DNA of 64,000 nucleotides, from assembly GCF_023898865.1 (NCBI RefSeq), contig NZ_JAGSOV010000049.1:1-64000 (forward strand), read 5' to 3'. Made by a program: the position numbers and the translations under genes. The notes under the pieces are model-generated. The model saw only the letters and a program-made list of their open reading frames with translations. It ran no database searches and was not told where the DNA came from. Shown one piece after another: positions 57,665 to 64,000 of this stretch. The DNA is from Pseudonocardia humida. GTDB lineage: Bacteria; Actinomycetota; Actinomycetes; Mycobacteriales; Pseudonocardiaceae. How positions within the stretch are numbered: the first letter of the stretch is position 1; every line of letters starts with the position of its first letter.

Positions 57665-58561
57665 CTACACCGGGGCCGTGGGGTGGATGTCGCCGATCGA
57701 CGCCGCGGCTCCGGCGAGCGCCGCCAGGAGCGCGGTGGTGGCGGGCGGGTCGGGTGGCTCGCCGTAGGTCGCCGCGTAGATGCGTTGGTGCGATCCGGGG
57801 AGCTCGCTCGCCACGACGCCCTCGGCGTGGTGGGCGCGCAGGGCCAGCCCGGGGCTGGTCGTCACGCCCAGACCGGCGGCGACCAGCGCCTGCAGCACGA
57901 CCATGTCCTCGGAGGTGTAGCCGATCCGGGGCTCGAACCCCTCCGCGGCGCACAGCGCCAGGAGCTGGCGGCGGCACCGGTGGCAGCCGGCGATCCAGGT
58001 GGCGTCCCGCAGCGCGGCCAGCGTGCTGACGGGGCGGGTGGACAGCAGGTACAGCGGGTCGTCGAGCAGGTGGTGCAGGCGGACGTCGCCGGGTTCGGGT
58101 TCGGCCTCGTCGTAGCGGAAGATGATCGCCACGTCGATCCGGCCGGCGCGCAGCAGCTCCAGGGCCTCCGGGGGCTGCGTGCTGGTCAGGCCGATCTGCA
58201 GGCCCGGGTGCCGGTCGTTCAGCGCGGCCACCGCCCGGGGGACGAGTGCGCCGATCACGGACGAGAAGCTGGCCAGGCGCACCCGCCCGGCGCTCAGCCC
58301 GACGTGCGCGGACAGCTCGGCGTCGGCGGCGTCGATCCGCCCGATGATCTCGGCCGCGCGCGCGGCCAGCAGCTGCCCGGCGGGCGTGAGCCGGATCCCG
58401 CGCCCGGCCCGTTGCAGCAGCTGCGCGCCGGTCTCGGCCTCCAGCCTGGCCAGGTGGTGGCTGACCGTCGGCTGCGTGTAGTGCAGCTCCTTCGCCGCCG
58501 CGGTGACCGATCCGAGCCGCGCGAGCGCGTCGATGACCCGGAGCCTGTTGACGTCCAGCAT
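57665..58561 (-). CDS. LysR family regulator
   Basis: 298 aa. N-terminal HTH: VNRLRVIDALARLGSVTAAA, HYTQPTVSHHLARLEAETGA; the effector domain begins VRLASFSSVIGALVPRAVA and has the typical LVAAGLGVTTSPGLAL. ATG 58561 sits at the edge of an imperfect inverted repeat facing the cysteine dioxygenase gene, so it most likely regulates that gene. The 113-base gap to the MocR gene holds nothing identifiable. Confidence 0.9.
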   Translation of the reverse strand: MLDVNRLRVIDALARLGSVTAAAKELHYTQPTVSHHLARLEAETGAQLLQRAGRGIRLTPAGQLLAARAAEIIGRIDAADAELSAHVGLSAGRVRLASFSSVIGALVPRAVAALNDRHPGLQIGLTSTQPPEALELLRAGRIDVAIIFRYDEAEPEPGDVRLHHLLDDPLYLLSTRPVSTLAALRDATWIAGCHRCRRQLLALCAAEGFEPRIGYTSEDMVVLQALVAAGLGVTTSPGLALRAHHAEGVVASELPGSHQRIYAATYGEPPDPPATTALLAALAGAAASIGDIHPTAPV

Positions 58562-58563
58562 GC

Positions 58564-58617
58564 ATCGACCCCGTCTATGAGCCGCTGAGAGCATTGACAT
58601 TAGACGGCCGGGTCGAT
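58564..58617. promoter_or_regulatory. Long imperfect inverted repeat, LysR/dioxygenase promoter
   Basis: 58564-58577 (ATCGACCCCGTCTA) pairs with 58601-58617 (TAGACGGCCGGGTCGAT): 6 + 8 paired bases with a 2-base bulge. It fills the 69-base divergent gap. Fits a LysR recognition plus activation site. Confidence 0.45.
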
Positions 58618-58630
58618 CCGTCCCACCCTC

Positions 58631-59158
58631 ATGGGCATGACAACGGCACTGGCGACATCCCCGCACAGCATCGATGACCTGGCCGACCTGGTCGACGGCG
58701 TCCGCGCCGCCGTCGCCGTCCACGCCGGCTGGGCCGAGACCGCGCAGCTGGTCGCCGAGCAGCTGCGCGCCCACCTGCCCAGCCCGGACGTGCTCACCGC
58801 CGAGCAGCGCCTCGGCTCGCCCGACGACTACGTCGCCCACACCCTGCACGTCGAGCCGGACGGCTCGTTCTCGATCATCGCGGTGGTCTGGCGGCCGGGG
58901 CAGACGACCCGGATCCACGACCACGTCACCTGGTGCGCCTTCGGCGTCATCCAGGGCGTGGAGCACGAGGACCTCTTCGACGCCGAGCTCAACCCGATCG
59001 GCCACAACGAGAACCACGTCGGGGACGTCGACGGGTTCGCCCCGCCCGGCGACATCCACCGCGTGCACAACACCGGCGAGACGACGGCGATCTCCATCCA
59101 CGTCTACGGGACCGACCTCACCCGCATCGGCTCCAGCGCCCGCCGCTACTACAACTGA
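58631..59158 (+). CDS. Cysteine dioxygenase family protein
   Basis: 175 aa cupin. Fe site: H96 and H98 in IHDHVTWCAFGV and H143 in DIHRVHNTG; Cys102 occupies the position of the Cys-Tyr cross-link residue of mammalian CDO. Converts cysteine or a similar thiol to its sulfinate. ATG 58631 or 58637 (MGM start). Divergent from LysR and followed by a dihydrofolate reductase-like gene 28 bases on. Confidence 0.85.
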   Translation: MGMTTALATSPHSIDDLADLVDGVRAAVAVHAGWAETAQLVAEQLRAHLPSPDVLTAEQRLGSPDDYVAHTLHVEPDGSFSIIAVVWRPGQTTRIHDHVTWCAFGVIQGVEHEDLFDAELNPIGHNENHVGDVDGFAPPGDIHRVHNTGETTAISIHVYGTDLTRIGSSARRYYN

Positions 59159-59186
59159 CCCCCCAGATCACCGAGGAGCACCTGAC

Positions 59187-59819
59187 ATGTCACTCGTTCG
59201 CGTCCACAACTTCGCCATCTCCCTCGACGGCTACGGCACCGGAGCGGGCCAGAGCGCCGAGGCGCACTTCGGCCACGCGGGCGACCGGCTGCACCAGTGG
59301 ATGTTCGCCACGCGGTGGTGGCAGCCCGGCGGCAACGGCGGCGTCGACGACGCCTTCGTCCAGCAGCACGACCCGGGGATCGGCGCCGAGATCATGGGCG
59401 CCGGGAAGTGGGGCCACCCCGGATGGCACGAGGACCCGGACTGGAAGGGCGCCTGGGGCCCCAACCCGCCGTTCCACACCCCGGTCTTCGTCCTCACCCA
59501 CCACCCGCGGGAGTCGATCGAAGCGGAGGGCGGCACGACCTTCCACTTCCTCGACGCCTCGCCTGCGGAGGCACTGGAGGCGGCCCGCGAGGCCGCGGGC
59601 GGCCAGGACGTGCGCATCGGCGGGGGCCCGACCGTCGTCCGCGACTTCCTCGCCGCCGGGCTCGTCGACCACCTGCACCTGGCGGTGGTCCCGATCCTGC
59701 TCGGTCGAGGGGTGCGGCTCTGGGACGGGTTGGAGGGCCTCGAGAAGGACTACCGCGTCGAGGCCACCTCCTCGCCCAGCGGGATCACGCACGTGACGTT
59801 CACCCGCGGCGCTGCCTGA
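59187..59819 (+). CDS. Dihydrofolate reductase-like (RibD C-terminal) protein
   Basis: 210 aa. RibD_C/DHFR fold: VRVHNFAISLDGYGTGAGQS at the start, GAGKWGHPGWHE, TPVFVLTHHPRES, NADP site VRIGGGPTVVRDFLAAGLVDHLHLAVVPILLGRG. Reduces an unknown pteridine-, flavin- or other small substrate. ATG 59187 with GAGGAG upstream, in operon order after the dioxygenase. Confidence 0.87.
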   Translation: MSLVRVHNFAISLDGYGTGAGQSAEAHFGHAGDRLHQWMFATRWWQPGGNGGVDDAFVQQHDPGIGAEIMGAGKWGHPGWHEDPDWKGAWGPNPPFHTPVFVLTHHPRESIEAEGGTTFHFLDASPAEALEAAREAAGGQDVRIGGGPTVVRDFLAAGLVDHLHLAVVPILLGRGVRLWDGLEGLEKDYRVEATSSPSGITHVTFTRGAA

Positions 59820-59832
59820 ACCCGCCCGCAGA

Positions 59833-60243
59833 TCACCGCCGGGACGGGGCGGGCCGGCCGAGCAGGTCCCACTTGTTGCCGGCGACGTCGAGGAACACCG
59901 CAAGGCGACCGTACGGCTCGTCCCGGGGCTCGGTGAGGAACCGGACGCCGTGGGAGAGCATGCGCTCGTACTGGGCGTCGAAGTCGTCGACCTGCAGGAA
60001 GAACCCGACCCGCCCCGCGAACTGCTGCCCGACGACGGCGCGCTGCCCCTCCCCGTCGGCCTGCGCCAGGAGGAGCCCGGTCGCCGCGCCACGCGGTCGG
60101 ACCACGACCCACCGCTTGGCCCGCCCGTCGTTCGTCCGCGTCTGGGAGTCCTCGACGAGCTCGAAGCCGAGCGCGCCGACGAAGAAGTCGATGGCCTCGT
60201 CGTAGTCGTCCACGACCACCGCGACCTGCTGCAGGAACGCCAC
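59833..60243 (-). CDS. VOC family protein
   Basis: 136 aa. Layout: AFLQQVAVVVDDYDEAIDFFVGAL, then GFFLQVDDFDAQYERMLS and a GRLAVFLDVAGNKWDLLGRP end; the metal-site Glu is replaced near the C-terminus (DVAGNKWDL), as in non-enzymatic or resistance-type VOC proteins. GTG 60243. Converges on the DHFR-like gene and is divergent from the MerR gene. Confidence 0.85.
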   Translation of the reverse strand: MAFLQQVAVVVDDYDEAIDFFVGALGFELVEDSQTRTNDGRAKRWVVVRPRGAATGLLLAQADGEGQRAVVGQQFAGRVGFFLQVDDFDAQYERMLSHGVRFLTEPRDEPYGRLAVFLDVAGNKWDLLGRPAPSRR

Positions 60244-60360
60244 GCGCGGAGCATGACAGGGATCCGATGATCCGTCGGATGCTTCCTGGGAGACGACGTC
60301 GTTCTCCACGGAGCGGGCCGGAGTTGACCTCGCCCCAGGGGCGACGCCCATGCTGGTGGC

Positions 60361-61269
60361 GTGGACGAGCTGACCGCCGGTGAGTTCCAGGCCGTGACCG
60401 GGTTGTCGGCCAAGGCGCTGCGGCTCTACGCCGAGCGCGGCATCCTGGCCCCGGCCTCGGTCGACCCCGACTCCCGCTACCGGCGGTACCGGCGCTCGCA
60501 GGTGCGCCACGGGGTCGTCGTCGACCTGCTGCGCCGGGCCCAGGTGCCGCTGGCCGAGATGGGGTCGGCGCCGGCCTTCGACTTCGACGAGTGGCGGGAG
60601 CGGGTTCAGGTGCGGCGCACGATCGAGGACTTCCACCTCGCCGTAGCCGAGCGCGTCGCCGCGTTCGACCCGGGGCAGTTCCGCGCCCACAGCAGCTCGG
60701 CACCGGCGCAGGACTGGGTCGGCGTGATCGTCGACGACGAGCTCCCCGCCGACGTCGAGGCCTGGATGGAGGCGCTGCCGGGGCTGGCGGTCGACCTGCC
60801 GGCGATCGACGGCGCGTTCGGCGAGGCCCTCGGCGACCTCGGCGTGCGGCCGCCCGACCGGGTGTGGACCGCGGTCCCCGACACCGGTCGCGCAGGCACC
60901 GCGCAGATGCTGCTGGCCCGGCCGGTGACCGTCGGTGTGGACGCGCGGTCGCGGACGCTGATCGAGCAGCGCGTGCGGGCCGGGAGCGGGCGCGCCGTGC
61001 GCGCGGTGACCGGCACGCTGCCCGACCGCGTGGAGATCACGTTCACGGCCGCCGCCGTCCGCGGCGAGCCGGCGGGGGAGCCGTCGCCGGTCGAGGAGGC
61101 CGCGGCCGGGTACCTGCACGTGCTGGCGTTCGACGAGCACGTCGCCCGCCACCGCCTCACCGCGGTCAGCCGGACCGCCCGCCAGGTCGTGCAGGGCCCG
61201 TCGCTGTACGGCGACCCGGGACAGGCCCAGCCGGTGAGCGTCTTCGACGTCCACCGGGCCACCGGTTAG
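60361..61269 (+). CDS. MerR family regulator with GyrI-like effector domain
   Basis: 302 aa. N-terminal winged HTH (ELTAGEFQAVTGLSAKALRLY, then YRRYRRSQVRHGVVVDLLR). A short coiled coil leads to a C-terminal GyrI/BmrR-like domain of ~170 residues (DWVGVIVDDELPADVEAWME, AYLHVLAFDEHVARH-type GYLHVLAFDEHVARHRL), which normally binds multidrug-like compounds. GTG 60361. The divergent VOC gene is the probable target. Confidence 0.87.
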   Translation: MDELTAGEFQAVTGLSAKALRLYAERGILAPASVDPDSRYRRYRRSQVRHGVVVDLLRRAQVPLAEMGSAPAFDFDEWRERVQVRRTIEDFHLAVAERVAAFDPGQFRAHSSSAPAQDWVGVIVDDELPADVEAWMEALPGLAVDLPAIDGAFGEALGDLGVRPPDRVWTAVPDTGRAGTAQMLLARPVTVGVDARSRTLIEQRVRAGSGRAVRAVTGTLPDRVEITFTAAAVRGEPAGEPSPVEEAAAGYLHVLAFDEHVARHRLTAVSRTARQVVQGPSLYGDPGQAQPVSVFDVHRATG

Positions 61270-61820
61270 GCCGGGCCGGGGCTCCGGCCCGCGCGGATCG
61301 CGGCGTCGAGGAAGCCGTCGATGCCCCCGGCGAACACGGCGTCCGGGTCGTCCTCCGTGTGGCCCGTGCGCAGGTCCTTCACCATCCGGTACGGGTGCAG
61401 CACGTAGGAGCGCGCCTGGTCGCCCCACGCCGAGGGCAGGTGCGGCGGGACCGGGCCCTCCGGCAGCGGGCCGACCTCGACCGCGGCCAACGAGGTCCGC
61501 CTGCGGCCGTCCTCGACGGTCGGCGGGATCCACACCAGCCGGTGCGTCCCCTGCTCGTCGAAGAGCGCGGCGAAGGCGGCCGGTGCGGCCACCCGGAGGG
61601 TGGCCTCGCGGATCCCCGCGCCGTCGGCCGTGCGGGTCTCGTCGAGGCGCACGTCGTAGCCGTGGCGCCCCGCCCAGCGCCGGTACATGCCCGCCAGCAT
61701 CGCGGCGAAGCGCGGTGCCCCCTCCCCGGTCTCGGGGCGGACCACCACGAGTGCGCCGTGCACGTCGTCGCGGAGGTCGGGGCCCACAGCGGCGCAGCGT
61801 AGGCGGGCTCGCTCAGCCAC
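61266..61820 (-). CDS. Release factor-like protein without SPF and GGQ
   Basis: 184 aa from GTG 61820 (an ATG at 61940 would add 40 atypical residues). It follows RF2 over domain 2 (residues ~24-115: MYRRWAGRHGYDV, GTHRLVWIPP, GRRRTSLAAVEV) and then jumps to the C-terminal RF part (132-178: AWGDQARSYVLHPYRMVKD, DGFLDAAI). The GGQ peptidyl-release domain in between is missing. The SPF anticodon element is WIPPTV. So it cannot release peptides, yet keeps the ribosome-contacting shell. Downstream of tRNA-Ala, same strand. Confidence 0.8.
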   Translation of the reverse strand: MAERARLRCAAVGPDLRDDVHGALVVVRPETGEGAPRFAAMLAGMYRRWAGRHGYDVRLDETRTADGAGIREATLRVAAPAAFAALFDEQGTHRLVWIPPTVEDGRRRTSLAAVEVGPLPEGPVPPHLPSAWGDQARSYVLHPYRMVKDLRTGHTEDDPDAVFAGGIDGFLDAAIRAGRSPGPA

Positions 61821-62009
61821 TGGAAAGGCGCGCCACCGCGACTTCGCCCGGCACCTGCGGGAGGCTAGCGAGCGGGCGTGCTGCTCGTCGCTCGCGCGGG
61901 TGGTCTCCTCGACCTCGTGCGTCCGCAGCCACGCCCCCATCGCCGCACGGAACGAAGCGTTGGTCCTGGCGTGGCGCTGCTCGTCGACGCCGGCCGTCGT
62001 CAGAGATGG

Positions 62010-62082
62010 TGGAGACGAGGGGAATCGAACCCCTAACCCCCGCCTTGCAAAGGCGGTGCTCTGCCAATTGAGCTACGTCCCC
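62010..62082 (-). tRNA. tRNA-Ala (TGC)
   Basis: 73 bases. Acceptor GGGGACG/CGTCTCC with a G-T pair, D-arm TAGCTCAATTGGCAGAGCA, anticodon loop TTTGCAA with TGC, T-arm AGGGG-TTCGATT-CCCCT. CCA is encoded next to it (62007-62009). Confidence 0.97.
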
Positions 62083-62129
62083 CGTCCGAGCGGGATCCGT
62101 ACCCGCTCGGCGGAGCGGCGCGCGCTACC

Positions 62130-62246
62130 TCAGTTGCCGGAGGTGGCGTCGTGCCACAGGTCGTCGTCCGACCGGGAGGACCGGACCTTCGAGAAGACCA
62201 GGGCGCCTGCTGCCAGCGCGACCACGACGGCGAGAAGCTTCTTCAT
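62130..62246 (-). CDS. DLW-39 family small protein
   Basis: 38 aa, too short for routine gene calling. It reads MKKLLAVVVALAAGALVFSK followed by a basic Ser/Arg stretch and the diagnostic DDDLWHDAT end. One N-terminal TM or signal-like segment and an acidic DLW motif define the family, which sits beside tRNA-Ile/tRNA-Ala and gyrA in actinobacteria. ATG 62246 with AGGA upstream. Function unknown. Confidence 0.93.
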   Translation of the reverse strand: MKKLLAVVVALAAGALVFSKVRSSRSDDDLWHDATSGN

Positions 62247-62280
62247 TGATTCACGTCCTGCCTGTCCCGGGGATGGGGAG

Positions 62281-62354
62281 TGGGCCCAGCTGGATTTGAA
62301 CCAGCGACCTCGTCGTTATCAGCGACGCGCTCTAACCAACTGAGCTATGGGCCC
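62281..62354 (-). tRNA. tRNA-Ile (GAT)
   Basis: 74 bases. Acceptor GGGCCCA/TGGGCCC, D-arm TAGCTCAGTTGGTTAGAGC, anticodon loop CTGATAA with GAT, T-arm GCTGG-TTCAAAT-CCAGC. No CCA is encoded (CTC follows). Confidence 0.97.
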
Positions 62355-62426
62355 GTGCGGCGAGGACGAGGTTACACCGCCGTCCCCGACCGCCGACAAC
62401 CGGATACCCCTTGCGGGATCCGCAGG

Positions 62427-63620
62427 TCAGTCGCGCTCCGAGAGCGTGACCTCGATACCGCCGACGAGGTCGGCCGAGACGTTGTAGACGAACGCCGCGA
62501 CCGTCGCCGCCACCGCGAACAGCAGGCTGTTGATCGCACCCACCACCGCGGCCAGCCCCAGCACCCGGCCGGCGCTGATCAGCGGGCTGCCCGTGGCCGC
62601 CTCGCCGGAGACCAGGTCGGAGTAGGTGCCGTTCAGCTTGTCCCACACGCCCATGCCGTCCAGGACGCCGTAGAGCACGCCCACGGCGACCAGCCAGATG
62701 AAGAACAGCACCACGGCCAGCACCAGGGCCAGCTTGAGCACCGACCACGGGTCGAGCCGCTTGAGCTGCAGCGCCGCCTGGCGCGGCGGGCGGCTGCGGC
62801 CCGGACGGGCGGCCGGCCAGCCGCCGGTGCGGGTGGTGGCCGCTTCGCCCTCGTCGTCCAGGGCCTCGCGCGGCGGCGGCGGGGCGATGCCGCGGTCGTT
62901 GACGTCGATGTAGGTGGTCGGGCCCTCCTGGAGGAGCTCGCCCACCGAGGCGTCGGTCGTCACGACCTGCTGCGGCTCGTCGTAGCGGCCGGGAGCCGCC
63001 TCCTTGCCGGGCACCCGGTTCCACGGCGGGGCGGCCTGCGGGGCGGGCGCCGGACCGGGACGGGTGACGGCGGCCTCGTCGACGTCGGCCGGGAGCCCGC
63101 CCGGCCGGGCCGGGCGCGGGCTCGACGGCTTCGCGGTCGCCTTGGCCGCGGGCTTGGCCGCCTGCTCGGTCGCCTGCTCCGCGGCCGTCGACCCGGTGGC
63201 AGCACCGTTGCCCTTGCCCTCGGGGAGCCGGATGCGGGCCGTCGGGGCGTCGGCCCCGTGGACCCGGTGCTCGTCGAACAGCCCCGGCTCCTTCTTGGCC
63301 GGCGACGGGGCGGGCGCCTTGTCCGGCTTCGCCGCGGCCTGCCCCGGCGACGGCTTCGCGGCGGGCGCCGCCGTCGCCCCAGCCGCCTGCTCGGGCGAGG
63401 TGACCGGCCTGGTCGCCTGGTCCGGGCGCACGGTCGCGCCCGAACCGTCCGCGTCGCCCGGGGAGGGCGCCGACCCGTCCTGGCCGCCGGCGGCGGACGG
63501 CGTGCGCGCGGCGCCGTTGCCCGGTTTCGGCGTCGCCGGATCCTGGCCCGACTTCTGGTCGCCGGTGGCGACCGAGCCGCTGCGGTCGGGCTGGTCCGGG
63601 GTGTCGGTCTTGTCGTTCAC
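62427..63620 (-). CDS. DUF3566 transmembrane protein
   Basis: 397 aa. The N-terminal ~280 residues are disordered and rich in Ala, Pro and Lys. The C-terminal ~110 residues are the DUF3566 domain: RLDPWSVLKLALVLAVVLF and two TM helices ending AVVGAINSLLFAVAATVAAF, then YNVSADLVGGIEVTLSERD. It lies directly downstream of gyrA in actinobacteria and is thought to take part in cell-envelope or septation functions; this is not proven. ATG 63620. Confidence 0.93.
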   Translation of the reverse strand: MNDKTDTPDQPDRSGSVATGDQKSGQDPATPKPGNGAARTPSAAGGQDGSAPSPGDADGSGATVRPDQATRPVTSPEQAAGATAAPAAKPSPGQAAAKPDKAPAPSPAKKEPGLFDEHRVHGADAPTARIRLPEGKGNGAATGSTAAEQATEQAAKPAAKATAKPSSPRPARPGGLPADVDEAAVTRPGPAPAPQAAPPWNRVPGKEAAPGRYDEPQQVVTTDASVGELLQEGPTTYIDVNDRGIAPPPPREALDDEGEAATTRTGGWPAARPGRSRPPRQAALQLKRLDPWSVLKLALVLAVVLFFIWLVAVGVLYGVLDGMGVWDKLNGTYSDLVSGEAATGSPLISAGRVLGLAAVVGAINSLLFAVAATVAAFVYNVSADLVGGIEVTLSERD

Positions 63621-63674
63621 GAGGTGAACGTCTCCTCGGGGCTGGGGCTGTGGTTGTCGGGCCGCGGTGGTCGG

Positions 63675-64000
63675 TCAGCTGCGCAGCTCGGGGTCCTCGG
63701 CGTCGTCCTCGGCGTTGCGGGCCACGGCCAGCAGCGTGGCGGTCTCGCCGAGGTTCATCAGCCGGACCCCCTTGGTCTGCCGGCCCGCTTTGCGCACTTC
63801 ACGGGCCGAAGTCCGGATCACCCCGCCGGTCGAGGTGATCGCGTACAGCTCGTCGTCGATGCCGACGATGAGCGCGCCGACCAGGGTGCCACGTCGCCTG
63901 TCGTACTGGAGAGTCAGAACCCCCTTACCGCCGCGGCCCTGGACCGGGTAGTCCTCGATCGGCGTGCGCTTGGCGTAGCCGCCCGCCGTCGCGACCAGCA
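63675..64000 (-). CDS. gyrA: DNA gyrase subunit A, C-terminal end (partial)
   Basis: The last 108 residues of GyrA. Beta-pinwheel (GyrA-C) blades are visible: YAKRTPIEDYPVQGRGGKGV (GyrA box-type QGRGGKG), LVGALIVGIDDELYAITSTG, IRTSAREVRKAGRQTKGVRL. The acidic tail EDDAEDPELRS ends the protein. The 5' part lies beyond the window. Gyrase introduces negative supercoils; gyrA marks the origin-proximal region. Confidence 0.97.
   Translation of the reverse strand, partial: LVATAGGYAKRTPIEDYPVQGRGGKGVLTLQYDRRRGTLVGALIVGIDDELYAITSTGGVIRTSAREVRKAGRQTKGVRLMNLGETATLLAVARNAEDDAEDPELRS

Noticed and set aside
61821..61940. 40 extra N-terminal residues for the release factor-like protein
   Set aside because: They contain unusual Arg/Ser/Glu text unlike RF2 and lack a ribosome binding site; kept only as an alternative start.

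Overview
The window is very GC-rich actinobacterial chromosome: most genes start with GTG or ATG, many pairs overlap by 4 bp (GTGA/ATGA), and there are no insertion sequences, phage genes or CRISPR arrays. The right half carries the conserved block near the replication origin: gyrA, DUF3566, tRNA-Ile, DLW-39, tRNA-Ala, ppiA, rhomboid, PH protein, crgA, trpG, pknB, pknA, pbpA, rodA, pstP, fhaB, fhaA, tRNA-Leu. This order, with F420, mycothiol-type and MocR/CGNR-type regulators, suggests Pseudonocardiales, probably Pseudonocardia or a close relative. That assignment is inference. The first ~80 bases are G/C homopolymer and look like a poor contig end.

1-38 kb is an accessory region of small divergent regulator/enzyme pairs. 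In order: TetR with a DHA2 drug exporter (two palindromic operators between them); Lrp with azlCD branched-chain amino acid export; AraC with a nitrilase and a heme aldoxime dehydratase (aldoxime to nitrile to acid); OsmC and an MDR oxidoreductase divergent from an XRE regulator; an ArsR-SRPBCC-maleylpyruvate isomerase-like operon; VOC and flavin/PPOX genes beside a CGNR regulator; a CmtR-like metal sensor coupled to a CDF exporter with a Cys-rich tail; P450 plus methyltransferase divergent from TetR; a cyclase segment flanked by degenerate repeats; msrA, ggt, an F420-type nitroreductase and a RecB-like/RNase H-like nuclease; a copCD copper operon; an SDR/disulfide-oxidoreductase pair; an Adh-amidohydrolase-DUF59 operon of the kind that accompanies propane/acetone monooxygenases, but with no monooxygenase in view; and an IclR-MetE-like-methyltransferase operon.

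38-50 kb is the cell-growth operon. FhaA and FhaB (FHA readers), PstP (phosphatase), RodA and PbpA (septal/elongation peptidoglycan synthesis) and PknA/PknB (Ser/Thr kinases with PASTA sensors) overlap or closely abut on the + strand, so phosphorylation signalling and wall synthesis are made together. trpG follows. The interval between trpG and crgA, where relatives carry DUF881 and sortase genes, is here a 600 bp non-coding stretch full of inverted and tandem repeats. Two tandem DnaA boxes follow crgA.

50-64 kb holds hydrolases, acetyltransferase and methyltransferase genes, a perfect parS-like palindrome, an FAD oxidase/MocR pair, LysR/cysteine dioxygenase, MerR, an unusual release-factor-like protein without the GGQ domain, two tRNAs, DLW-39, DUF3566 and the 3' end of gyrA. 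The most distinctive items are the GGQ-less release-factor paralogue, the orphan monooxygenase-accessory operon, the repeat-filled trpG-crgA gap, the origin-proximal parS and DnaA boxes, and a perfect 21-bp nested hairpin at 34.2 kb.
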